Notes under the pieces: generated by a model
What the model was told of the DNA's origin: nothing
Seen by the model: the letters and a program-made list of their open reading frames with translations, nothing else
Databases searched by the model: none
Translations under genes and position numbers: made by a program
Shown: positions 1 to 6,086 of the stretch, piece after piece
Layout: every line of letters begins with the position of its first letter
How positions within the stretch are numbered: the stretch's first letter is position 1
Assembly: GCA_003446315.1 (NCBI GenBank)
Contig: DMBA01000140.1
Location: forward strand, 1 to 9,924
Reading direction: 5' to 3'
DNA from: Ruminococcus sp.
Lineage (GTDB): Bacteria; Bacillota; Clostridia; Oscillospirales; Ruminococcaceae
DNA: 9,924 nucleotides

Positions 1-214
1 TCAGCATACCGGTCACAGCGCCGATTGCAAGAAACAGCAGGATCCGTTTCAGATCAGTCTCCCACGGCAAACGCGGCGCAAGGAATAATCCTGCTGCAAT
101 TGCTGCCATTTCCGGAAAAATGATCTCACGGTCACCCAGCAGACAATATGCACCCATCATGAACAAGACTGCGCATACCGCCATCCCGATTGTCATGATA
201 CGCTTTCGATTCAA
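1..214 (-). CDS. Membrane protein of unknown family, N-terminal part only
   Basis: Only the first 71 codons are in the window; the gene continues past the left edge. The start is TTG at 214, chosen because AGGAG lies 8 bases upstream and because the stop of rsmI is just 13 bases away, so it is very probably co-translated with the rsmI cluster. The protein begins with a short basic stretch (NRKR), then a hydrophobic segment at about residues 8-27, a short charged loop (GDREIIFPE), a second weakly hydrophobic segment at about 34-47, a PRLPWETDLKR loop and the start of a third segment at 57-71. This is the pattern of a multi-pass inner membrane protein. I do not recognise the family; some integral membrane families of HPP type have a similar opening, but that is only an impression. 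No function is proposed. Confidence 0.7.
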   Translation of the reverse strand, partial: MNRKRIMTIGMAVCAVLFMMGAYCLLGDREIIFPEMAAIAAGLFLAPRLPWETDLKRILLFLAIGAVTGML

Positions 215-227
215 AAATAACGCTCCT

Positions 228-1058
228 TTATGTATCCAGTACCGCTTTATAGAGATCGCGTTTTGCATAACCGGTTTCTGCGGCAAGCGCCTTGCAGACA
301 TCCGATGCACGTTCTCCGCCTGCGATCCGTTCTTTTGCAATGGCGATCACGGCATCCAAAGAGGGCTGTTCCGCCTCCTTCATCCGGTCCGCACCGGCGA
401 TCACAAGCACAAACTCTCCCCGCGGCGCATTCTGTTCGTAATAGGCAAGGGCATCTGCGAGTGTCGTTTTGCGCACTTCTTCATGCAGTTTGGTCAGTTC
501 CCTGCAAATCGTCATGGAACGATCGCCGAACGCATCCAGCATATCGCGCAGTGTATTCAGCAGTTTATGCGGTGCTTCGTAGAATACCATTGTCCGCTGC
601 TCGTTTTTCAGAGATTCCAGATGCGAAAAGCGCTGTTTTTTCGTGACAGAAAGGAATCCCTCAAAGCAAAACCGTGTTGTATCCTGACCGGAGACAGCCA
701 GCGCAGAGATCACGGCACTCGGCCCCGGCACGACCTGCATCGGGATATCTTCCGCGATACAGCGCTGCACCAGCAATGCGCCCGGATCTGATATACACGG
801 CATACCCGCATCTGTCACAACCGCACAGCGTTCCCCGTTATGCAGCCGGTCTGCGATCTGCCGGATCACCGCTTCCGGACTGTGTTCATGATAACTGACC
901 AGCGGCGTATGCAGATCAAAATGCGAGAGCAGCTTCCGTGTCACTCTGGTATCCTCAGCCGCAATAAAATCCACCGAGCCGAGCACTTCAAGCTGCCGTT
1001 CCGTCATATCTCCGAGATTGCCGATCGGTGTGCCGACAACATATAATAATCCGTTCAT
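228..1058 (-). CDS. rsmI: 16S rRNA (cytidine(1402)-2'-O)-methyltransferase
   Basis: This 276-residue protein matches RsmI (YraL, YabC in Bacillus), a cytoplasmic enzyme that uses S-adenosylmethionine to methylate the ribose of C1402 in the 16S rRNA decoding centre. Family motifs are visible in order: VVGTPIGNLGDMTERQ at 7-22, AEDTR at 34-38, SDPG at 90-93, VPGPSAVISAL at 110-120, and FYEAPHK at 159-165. The C-terminal 45 residues form the small helical domain typical of the full-length family. The usual GMPG before the SDPG motif reads GMPC here. An open frame extends upstream to 1301, but the start at 1058 is preferred: it gives the conserved MNGLLYVVGTPIGNLG start, GGAG lies 10 bases upstream, and its ATG overlaps the TGA of the upstream methyltransferase (ATGA), which suggests translational coupling. 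The neighbour order yabB-rsmI is also found in Bacillus, where a small GIY-YIG gene (yazA) lies between; it is absent here. Confidence 0.95.
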   Translation of the reverse strand: MNGLLYVVGTPIGNLGDMTERQLEVLGSVDFIAAEDTRVTRKLLSHFDLHTPLVSYHEHSPEAVIRQIADRLHNGERCAVVTDAGMPCISDPGALLVQRCIAEDIPMQVVPGPSAVISALAVSGQDTTRFCFEGFLSVTKKQRFSHLESLKNEQRTMVFYEAPHKLLNTLRDMLDAFGDRSMTICRELTKLHEEVRKTTLADALAYYEQNAPRGEFVLVIAGADRMKEAEQPSLDAVIAIAKERIAGGERASDVCKALAAETGYAKRDLYKAVLDT

Positions 1059-1774
1059 GATAAATGTTCTCCAAAATGACAGATTTGCGCGGCTTCCGAT
1101 GTCATACCCGCACCGGAACGCATATACAAAGCCGGTTCGATCTGCAAGAAAGGCTTTGCCATTTTTTTCCCTTCCAGCAGGAATAACCACGGCGCATCTT
1201 CGGGCGTTTTGCTGACCATGCGCAGCCGTTTCGGTTCGATCCGGTTCGCACGCATGGCGCACATCACATCTGCAAGCCGTTCCGGACGGCAGCAAAGACA
1301 AAACCGCCCGTGATAATTCAAAAGCTGATACGCCGCTTTGCAGATATCATCCATGCTGCATGCGATCTCATGCCGTGCGATTTGTTTCTGAGCATTTTCA
1401 GACAGAATACCGGCTTGATGCGCCTTATACGGCGGATTGCATGTCACCAGATCCAATTGACCCAGCGGTGCGCCTTCCCACAGTTTGGTGAGATCGGCAC
1501 AGACCGGCGTGATGCGCAGATCGCCGTCACTCTTTGCGATCCCCTGCCGAAGCTGGTCAATCGCATCCGGCTGGATATCGACCGCAAAGATCTCACGCGG
1601 CGCATGCATTCTCTGCATCAGCAGCGGAATAATGCCGCATCCGGTTCCGAGATCACAAACGCGGTCTTTTTCGCGGTATCGGGAGAATCCGGTCAACAGA
1701 AAGGCATCCGTGCCGAAACTGTGGATCTCGCTGCGGCAGACATACAGTCCTTTTTTCAGTTCTTCGTATTCCAT
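1055..1774 (-). CDS. trmN6: tRNA1(Val) (adenine(37)-N6)-methyltransferase-like protein (YabB/YfiC family)
   Basis: The 239-residue protein is a class I S-adenosylmethionine-dependent methyltransferase. The cofactor loop DLGTGCGIIPLL is at 41-52, an acidic motif (AVDIQPDAI) at 64-72, and the catalytic N6-adenine motif NPPY at 113-116, preceded by DLVTC. The opening ELKKGLYVCRSEIHSFGTDAFLL corresponds to the family's N-terminal substrate region, so the start at 1774 is close to complete. The Escherichia member methylates N6 of A37 in tRNA1(Val); the Firmicutes relatives (YabB) are placed in the same family by similarity, and the exact target here is inferred. A GGAG lies only 4 bases before the ATG, tighter than ideal, and a hairpin lies just upstream, so initiation may depend on translation of tsaD. 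The stop overlaps the start of rsmI. Membership of the family is well supported; tRNA identity is less certain. Confidence 0.88.
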   Translation of the reverse strand: MEYEELKKGLYVCRSEIHSFGTDAFLLTGFSRYREKDRVCDLGTGCGIIPLLMQRMHAPREIFAVDIQPDAIDQLRQGIAKSDGDLRITPVCADLTKLWEGAPLGQLDLVTCNPPYKAHQAGILSENAQKQIARHEIACSMDDICKAAYQLLNYHGRFCLCCRPERLADVMCAMRANRIEPKRLRMVSKTPEDAPWLFLLEGKKMAKPFLQIEPALYMRSGAGMTSEAAQICHFGEHLS

Positions 1775-1787
1775 ATTACTCCGTTTC

Positions 1788-1821
1788 GGCAGCTTCTTCC
1801 AGCCATTGCCGGAAGATTGCC
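1788..1821 (-). other. Hairpin in the tsaD-yabB gap, no T-run
   Basis: In the 56-base gap between tsaD and the YabB-type gene, the minus strand reads GGCA, A, TCTTCC, a 10-base loop, GGAAGA, AGC, TGCC. The inner 6 bp and outer 4 bp pair perfectly around an asymmetric bulge. No T-run follows, so it is not an intrinsic terminator. It sits just before the short-spaced GGAG of the next gene and could affect its initiation or mark a processing site; that role is inference. Confidence 0.35.
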
Positions 1822-1830
1822 GCGTTCTCG

Positions 1831-2856
1831 TTATTGCGCCGGTGCAGACTCCCCGCGCAGTTCCTTGGAAGCCGCAGCATTGAGCGTTTCATCCGCAGTA
1901 ATACCTGCAAGATAATTATAATATCCCTGTGCTGCGATCATGGCTGCATTATCCCCGCACAGTGCGATCGGCGGCATATAAAGCTGAAAACCGTTCCGTT
2001 CACAGGCAGCAGCCAGCGTATTCCGCACACCGGAATTCGCAGACACACCGCCGGAAAGTGCAATTGTCCGATAGCCAAGTGCTTTTGCGGCGGCAATGGT
2101 TTTTTCGGTTACAGTTTCCGCAATATCGCGCTGCAACGCTGCCGCAAGATCATTTGTATTGACCGTTTCATGGCATTGCTCCGCATGATGCAGCAGATTC
2201 ACAATATAGGTTTTCAAACCGGAAAAGCTGAAATCATAAGGATTTCCGTCCATTTTGGCTTTTGGCAGCTTAAATGCATCCGGATTGCCGATCTGTGCAG
2301 CCTGATCGACATGCACACCGCCCGGATACGAGAAGCCCATCGCACGCGCACACTTATCAAAGCACTCACCGGCAGCATCATCACGGGTCTTGCCGACGGT
2401 GCGGAATGTTGTATAATCCGGCACCTCTGCAATCCGGGTATGTCCCCCGCTGACAATGATGGCAAGATAAGGCGGCTCCAATGCAGGATGCTCCAGATAG
2501 TTTGCAGCGGCATGCCCTTCTGTATGGTGTACCGGGATCAGCGGCTTATTTGCCATCATCGCAAGTCCTTTTGCAAAACTGACTCCGACCAGCAATGCCC
2601 CGATCAATCCCGGCGCATATGTCACAGCAACGGCATCCACATCATCTATGGTCATGCCGGCATCCGAAAGCGCCTGCCGCACAACCGGCAATATATTTTC
2701 ACAATGCCGGCGGGATGCCAGTTCCGGCACAACACCGCCGTAAAGTCTGTGCTCATCTGCCTGCGATGCGATCACATTGGAGAGGATCTTTCTGCCGTCT
2801 TCCACAATGGCTGCTGCTGTCTCGTCACATGAGCTTTCAATTCCCAAGATCCGCAT
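1831..2856 (-). CDS. tsaD: tRNA N6-threonylcarbamoyladenosine transferase
   Basis: This 341-residue protein is TsaD (Gcp/YgjD), the ASKHA-fold subunit that transfers the threonylcarbamoyl group from threonylcarbamoyl-AMP to A37 of ANN-decoding tRNAs, together with TsaB and TsaE. The N-terminus ILGIESSCDETAAAIV is the family signature. The metal-binding pair is H111 and H115 in VHHTEGHAA, with the third ligand D302 in CGDNAAMIA. SGGHT at 136-140, SFSGLKT at 210-216 and ALSGGVSAN at 266-274 are the other conserved nucleotide and substrate loops. Length is normal for bacteria, so it is intact. The ATG at 2856 follows AAGGAGGG with a 5-base spacer, one of the strongest ribosome binding sites in the window, and lies inside the last 20 bases of the upstream ttcA gene. 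The partner genes tsaB, tsaE and tsaC are not in this window. Confidence 0.97.
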   Translation of the reverse strand: MRILGIESSCDETAAAIVEDGRKILSNVIASQADEHRLYGGVVPELASRRHCENILPVVRQALSDAGMTIDDVDAVAVTYAPGLIGALLVGVSFAKGLAMMANKPLIPVHHTEGHAAANYLEHPALEPPYLAIIVSGGHTRIAEVPDYTTFRTVGKTRDDAAGECFDKCARAMGFSYPGGVHVDQAAQIGNPDAFKLPKAKMDGNPYDFSFSGLKTYIVNLLHHAEQCHETVNTNDLAAALQRDIAETVTEKTIAAAKALGYRTIALSGGVSANSGVRNTLAAACERNGFQLYMPPIALCGDNAAMIAAQGYYNYLAGITADETLNAAASKELRGESAPAQ

Positions 2857-3679
2857 ATTGTCCCTCCTTCAGTCTGCGGGCAATTTCCGCTTCCAGCAAA
2901 TGAAACCGTTCCGGTTTTCCGTTTGTTGAAAGGTCGTCATCCGCCAGATTGCGAATGAACGTCTTCCCGCCCCATCCGTCAACATTTGCACGCCGCATCG
3001 CACCGAAAATCCGTTTCTTAAATCCCGGATTTTCCCGTTCCTGCGCGTAAATAAACTGTTTCATCGTTTCGCGTGAGGTATGCCCGTCCACCGGACATTT
3101 TGATTTGACGATCTCCGGGATCTGTTTTTTTGCATATCGGATGATCTCGCGTTCCGGCACAAAACTCAAAGGTCGGATCAGTGTCAGATCTTTGCGGGAA
3201 AGATAAGACTTCGGTGCATAGCAGCCGATCCGTCCTTCGATAAACAAATTCATCATAAATGTCTCGATCGCATCGTCATTATGATGACCGAGCGCCAGTT
3301 TATTGCAGCCGAGTTCTTTTGCCTGATCGTGCAAAGCCCCGCGCCGCATTTTCGCACAAAGGCTGCACGGATGCGCCTCTTTCCGCACATCAAACACGAT
3401 CTTGCCGATCTCTGTCGGGATCACATGATACGGGATACCCAATTCCTGACAGAATGCGGCAGCGGGTGCATAATCTGTCGGCACACCGCCGAATTGCGGA
3501 TCCAGCGTGATCGCTTCCAGTTGGTAATCATACAAGCCAAACCGCTGAAACGCACGCAGAGCCGCCAATAATACAAGGCTGTCTTTACCGCCGGATACAC
3601 CGACAGCGATTCTGTCACCGTTTTCGATCAAATCATATTCCTGCACTGCCCGGCGCAGGTAACTGAGTATTTTTTGCAT
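2837..3679 (-). CDS. ttcA: tRNA 2-thiocytidine biosynthesis protein TtcA-like
   Basis: The 280-residue protein is an N-type ATP pyrophosphatase with the P-loop SGGKDS at 29-34. It has the TtcA-type cysteine set: C105 and C108 in CSLCAKMRRGAL and a third cysteine, C195, in KSKCPVDG. In characterised TtcA these three hold a [4Fe-4S] cluster. LALGHHNDDAIET at 128-140 is the second conserved block. TtcA adenylates and thiolates C32 of certain tRNAs. The Firmicutes relatives are assigned to the same COG0037 family, so exact target is inferred from similarity and from the tRNA-modification neighbours. It is somewhat shorter than the enterobacterial enzyme. The start at 3679 has GAGGCGGG a few bases upstream. 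The gene ends inside tsaD (20-bp overlap). No convincing promoter lies between its start and the terminator just upstream, so it may rely on read-through. Confidence 0.85.
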   Translation of the reverse strand: MQKILSYLRRAVQEYDLIENGDRIAVGVSGGKDSLVLLAALRAFQRFGLYDYQLEAITLDPQFGGVPTDYAPAAAFCQELGIPYHVIPTEIGKIVFDVRKEAHPCSLCAKMRRGALHDQAKELGCNKLALGHHNDDAIETFMMNLFIEGRIGCYAPKSYLSRKDLTLIRPLSFVPEREIIRYAKKQIPEIVKSKCPVDGHTSRETMKQFIYAQERENPGFKKRIFGAMRRANVDGWGGKTFIRNLADDDLSTNGKPERFHLLEAEIARRLKEGQYADLGN

Positions 3680-3704
3680 GTTCCCGCCTCATTTATATCC
3701 GCAC

Positions 3705-3740
3705 AAAAAACGGGACAGCAGATGTCCGCCATCCCGTTTT
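3705..3740 (-). terminator. Intrinsic terminator after the acidic repeat protein gene
   Basis: On the minus strand AAAACGGGA pairs with TCCCGTTTT (9 bp, perfect, arms 3732-3740 and 3707-3715) around a 16-base loop, and six Ts end the structure (3705-3710, partly in the stem). It starts 16 bases after the stop of the gene at 3757 and ends 25 bases before the ttcA start, so it separates the small gene from the RNA-modification cluster. The reverse orientation also offers TTTT, but there is no plus-strand gene to end here. Confidence 0.85.
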
Positions 3741-3756
3741 GCAACATGGGTTCCGA

Positions 3757-4143
3757 TTATTCCTCATCCTCAGCAGCATCATCCAGCTTTTCTGCTGCAT
3801 CCTCGGCGAGATCCTTTGCAGCATCCAGTGCGTCCTCAACGCCGTCCTGAATGTCATCTGCAACATCCTCAGCCGTTTCCTTTGCATCTGTCACAGCCTG
3901 ATCGACTGCATCCGCAAAATCCTCTGCTGTATCTTTCACAGCATCAACCGCATCTTCTGCCAGGTCTTCACCGCAGATACCGCAGTCCTCGCAGAAGAAA
4001 TCGTCATCATCATCATCGAATTCATCTGCATCATAACGGCAGCACGCTTCATCCTGACGGCGCTTTGCGATCATAAACGCTACAGCAGCACCTGCCGCCG
4101 CAGCAGCAAACAATGCAAGACAAGTAGTTCTCTTCATAGTCAT
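3757..4143 (-). CDS. Small membrane-anchored acidic protein with 11-residue repeats (YtxH-like)
   Basis: The protein is 126-128 residues. Numbering from the inner start at 4137, MKRTTCLALF opens an Ala-rich membrane segment to about residue 24 followed by AKRR, which suggests an anchor with the rest in the cytoplasm (positive-inside rule). Residues 38-48 are a Asp run (DEFDDDDDDFF), then CEDCGIC at 49-55, a CxxCxxC that could bind metal. From residue 57 to 122 the chain falls into six 11-residue units with no insertion, most beginning ED and rich in Ala and Val (for example EDLAEDAVDAV and EDVADDIQDGV), ending EDEE. This hendecad pattern predicts a long amphipathic helix of the kind seen in YtxH-like, LEA and apolipoprotein chains. 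Both ATGs at 4143 and 4137 have a purine-rich site at 7-8 bases. It is flanked by its own promoter and terminator. Function is unknown; a YtxH-like stress or envelope role is only a guess. Confidence 0.85.
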   Translation of the reverse strand: MTMKRTTCLALFAAAAAGAAVAFMIAKRRQDEACCRYDADEFDDDDDDFFCEDCGICGEDLAEDAVDAVKDTAEDFADAVDQAVTDAKETAEDVADDIQDGVEDALDAAKDLAEDAAEKLDDAAEDEE

Positions 4144-4220
4144 TCCTCTTTCTCCGCAAGGTGCTTTTGAAACGGATAAAACCGTATGACCGCTGCCCAT
4201 GCGGCTGCAGCGATCTTCAT
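4140..4220 (-). CDS. Possible 26-residue leader peptide ORF, leaderless
   Basis: An ATG at 4220 opens a 27-codon frame (begins MKIAAAAWAAV, ends HLAEKEE) whose TGA at 4140-4142 overlaps the ATG at 4143 of the acidic protein gene as ATGA. The ATG lies 7 bases after the TATAAT, exactly where transcription should start, so it could only be translated as a leaderless message; no Shine-Dalgarno is possible. If translated it would couple initiation of the downstream gene. The frame is short enough to be chance, and the peptide resembles nothing I recognise. A 6-bp hairpin (CGCTGC/GCAGCG, 4191-4212) lies within it. Confidence 0.25.
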   Translation of the reverse strand: MKIAAAAWAAVIRFYPFQKHLAEKEE

Positions 4221-4226
4221 ATGGGT

Positions 4227-4255
4227 ATTATACCACACTCACCCGAGAATTTCAA
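4227..4255 (-). promoter_or_regulatory. Strong sigma-A promoter with UP-like element for the acidic protein gene
   Basis: The minus strand reads TTGAAA (4250-4255), a 17-base spacer, then TATAAT (4227-4232), with TG one base before the -10 (extended -10). Immediately upstream, 4256-4283 is almost all A and T in tracts and includes a perfect 14-base palindrome, ATTTTTCGAAAAAT, at 4268-4281; such tracts are typical of UP elements that contact the RNA polymerase alpha subunit. Start of transcription is expected near 4220, giving a leader of about 77 bases. This is the best promoter in the window and predicts high expression. Confidence 0.9.
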
Positions 4256-4283
4256 GCGTTTTTTGTTATTTTTCGAAAAATTT

Positions 4284-6017
4284 TCATAAAAGATTCAAAT
4301 GAATATAATGGGCGTGATTCTGATGCTTTGTACAATCCAGTAAAAACTGACCTTCTGCGACGCGCTCCATTCCGATTTCTTCATAAAAATTTTCAACCAT
4401 TTTGTTTTTGGCAGTCGGCAGATACTCCCCTTCCAGATACCGGAAACCGGCATCCAGCGTCATTTTCACGATCGCATCAAACAGGCAGCCCTCAACGCCG
4501 CGCCGCAGCACACGGCAGCTCATCAGCCATGTATCAATAAACAGCGTATCTGCATTCTTTTTCCTGCATATCACAACACTGATGAGTCCGTGCTCACCGA
4601 ATCTGTCCGCAAGCGTCATATAGCGGGTAAAGCAGTCCGGATCCTCTGCCATTGCAGCAATATCCGCTTCTGTATAGCGAACGGTACGCAGATTAAACTG
4701 ATTGGAACGCTGCGTCAACTGTGCGATGCGCGGATAATGGAACGAATCAAACGGCAGGATCTCGCCTGTCATATTCAGCGACTGCAAATATTCATCATAA
4801 TTGGTAAAATGAGACTGCGCAGCGGTTCTGCTGGCTTCCGCCTGATATTGCGCCGTTCTCGCTGCATCTTCCTCGGAAAAGCTCACCGCTTCAAACAGAT
4901 GCAGGGAATCCAGATATGCAGGAACCAAAGCGGGATCTTCCGGCAGTTCCGGAACGGTGACATCCGGCAGCATTTCCCGCACCAGATTGCGCTCAAACGG
5001 GTTATCATCCAGAAAAACGAAACTGTCCATGCCGATATTGAGCGTTTTCTGGATTCTGCTGATATTCTCCGCCTTATTCTCCCAGTTCGCAACAAATGCA
5101 GCAAAATCTTCGAGCCGCAGCACCATCTCCGGATGCTTTTCAAAGGGTTCTTTCGCAGTATCTTCGTTATTTTTACTGCATACAGCGAGCAGAATGCCCC
5201 GCCGTTTCAATTCCAGCAGCCACCGCTGGAGCGCAGCAAACGCAGGGCCGTCGCCGAGTTCGCCGAGTTGGATGCCATCCAGACCGTCATCACCGATCAC
5301 GCCGCCCCAAAGCGTATTATCGAGATCGACAACCACGCATTTTTTCACTTTTCCGGCGAGTGCCGTCACCGTATCGAGGAGCCGCGCCGCCACGACCGGC
5401 AGCGCATCGGTACAAACTGCCATTTTCGCCAGATACCATGTGCGGTCTTCAAAAAAAGCAGATTTGCCAAGCTCTGCCTGAATCTCACTCAATGCAATCG
5501 GATACAGATTCGGATAAGCTGCGGCTGCGGTTTCACTGAACAGCAAATTCAGTTTCCGAAGCTGAAATGCAAAGGAAACCGGCGTGCGCAGCGCAAAACT
5601 GCCAAACACCGCATCGCTCTGCTCCGGGAAATCAAACATCAGGATCTTTGCCTTGCAGTTTGCAGAAATCGCCTGCCAGAGTCCCTGAAAACGCGCCATC
5701 TCCTTTTCCGCAAATCCTGCCCGTTCTGCCGGAACCGTATCAAAAAACCGATTTTTCAGTTTCTCACAGGAAGCAAACAGCAGAATATAATCCGGCTGAA
5801 ACTGATACACCTCTGATGCCGGATCCAGAAGCTGTGCTTCCATCTGGTCATAATCGGCATCGAGCACTTCCAGCGGATACCCGCGGCGCACCGATTCCCC
5901 GCGAATCGCAGTTGCAAGCTGCTGGGTCGCACAGTCTCCGATGACGGCAATGCGTTTTTTGCCTTCTTTTGCTTCTTTTGCAAGTTTTTTCAGCAAAGTA
6001 TAGCGTATTCTCTCCAT
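4284..6017 (-). CDS. FkbH-like protein (SGNH-like, HAD-IIIC and acetyltransferase-like regions)
   Basis: The 577-residue protein has the FkbH architecture. Residues about 20-220 resemble the SGNH-hydrolase-like N-terminal region (AVIGDCATQQ at 24-33). The HAD core follows: motif I VVVDLDNTLWGG with D231 and D233, motif II serine in VCSKNNED (S281), motif III lysine in WENKAENI (K315), and motif IV FLDDNPFER with D337 and D338. About residues 410-577 are the C-terminal acetyltransferase-like region (QLTQRSNQFNLRT, WLMSCRVLRRGVE, TAKNKMVENFYEE). Characterised FkbH proteins dephosphorylate 1,3-bisphosphoglycerate and load a glyceryl unit on an acyl carrier protein for polyketides. No carrier protein, synthase or glycosyltransferase gene is nearby, so the acceptor here is unknown; surface polymer or exopolysaccharide decoration is one possibility suggested by the neighbouring amidase, but weak. 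GAGG lies 7 bases before the ATG. No clear terminator follows. Confidence 0.9.
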   Translation of the reverse strand: MERIRYTLLKKLAKEAKEGKKRIAVIGDCATQQLATAIRGESVRRGYPLEVLDADYDQMEAQLLDPASEVYQFQPDYILLFASCEKLKNRFFDTVPAERAGFAEKEMARFQGLWQAISANCKAKILMFDFPEQSDAVFGSFALRTPVSFAFQLRKLNLLFSETAAAAYPNLYPIALSEIQAELGKSAFFEDRTWYLAKMAVCTDALPVVAARLLDTVTALAGKVKKCVVVDLDNTLWGGVIGDDGLDGIQLGELGDGPAFAALQRWLLELKRRGILLAVCSKNNEDTAKEPFEKHPEMVLRLEDFAAFVANWENKAENISRIQKTLNIGMDSFVFLDDNPFERNLVREMLPDVTVPELPEDPALVPAYLDSLHLFEAVSFSEEDAARTAQYQAEASRTAAQSHFTNYDEYLQSLNMTGEILPFDSFHYPRIAQLTQRSNQFNLRTVRYTEADIAAMAEDPDCFTRYMTLADRFGEHGLISVVICRKKNADTLFIDTWLMSCRVLRRGVEGCLFDAIVKMTLDAGFRYLEGEYLPTAKNKMVENFYEEIGMERVAEGQFLLDCTKHQNHAHYIHLNLL

Positions 6018-6037
6018 TTTTGTTCCTCTTTTCTTTT

Positions 6038-6066
6038 TTTATAAATAATGAGCAGCCGGTCATCAA
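6038..6066 (-). promoter_or_regulatory. Candidate promoter of the FkbH-like gene, nested in a terminator
   Basis: On the minus strand TTGATG (6061-6066, 4 of 6 consensus) and TATAAA (6038-6043, 5 of 6) are separated by exactly 17 bases. The -35 lies in the loop of the amidase terminator hairpin, the spacer covers its 3' arm, and the -10 is the A/T stretch after it. Transcription would begin near 6031, leaving about 14 bases of leader that just include the AGAGGA ribosome binding site. Moderate support: weak -35, and the A/T-rich tail could mimic a -10. Confidence 0.5.
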
Positions 6067-6080
6067 AACGCGGCTGCTCA
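6041..6080 (-). terminator. Intrinsic terminator of the amidase gene
   Basis: The minus strand has TGAGCAGCCG pairing with CGGCTGCTCA (10 bp, perfect, 6071-6080 and 6049-6058) around a 12-base loop, followed by TTATTTAT (6041-6048). It begins 7 bases after the amidase stop codon. The stem is strong but the T-run is interrupted, so partial read-through into the FkbH-like gene is possible. Confidence 0.8.
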
Positions 6081-6086
6081 CAAATT

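Noticed and set aside
1059..1301. 81-residue N-terminal extension of rsmI
   Set aside because: It overlaps the YabB-type gene, has no ribosome binding site, and the family start motif begins at 1058.
1834..2832. 332-codon plus-strand frame opposite tsaD
   Set aside because: It mirrors tsaD almost end to end, and tsaD is certain.
3692..3697. TATAAA as a -10 for ttcA
   Set aside because: No -35 at 16-18 bases, and transcription would start after the ribosome binding site.
4144..4200. Extension of the acidic protein to an ATG at 4200
   Set aside because: No ribosome site precedes that ATG, and it would put a polar stretch before the membrane anchor.
4268..4281. ATTTTTCGAAAAAT palindrome as a terminator of the FkbH-like gene
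   Set aside because: As RNA it gives only five A-U pairs and is not followed by Ts on the minus strand; an UP element or operator fits better.
4590..5816. 408-codon plus-strand frame opposite the FkbH-like gene
   Set aside because: It is antisense to a protein with all HAD motifs; the translation is rich in Arg, His and Cys and lacks domain character.
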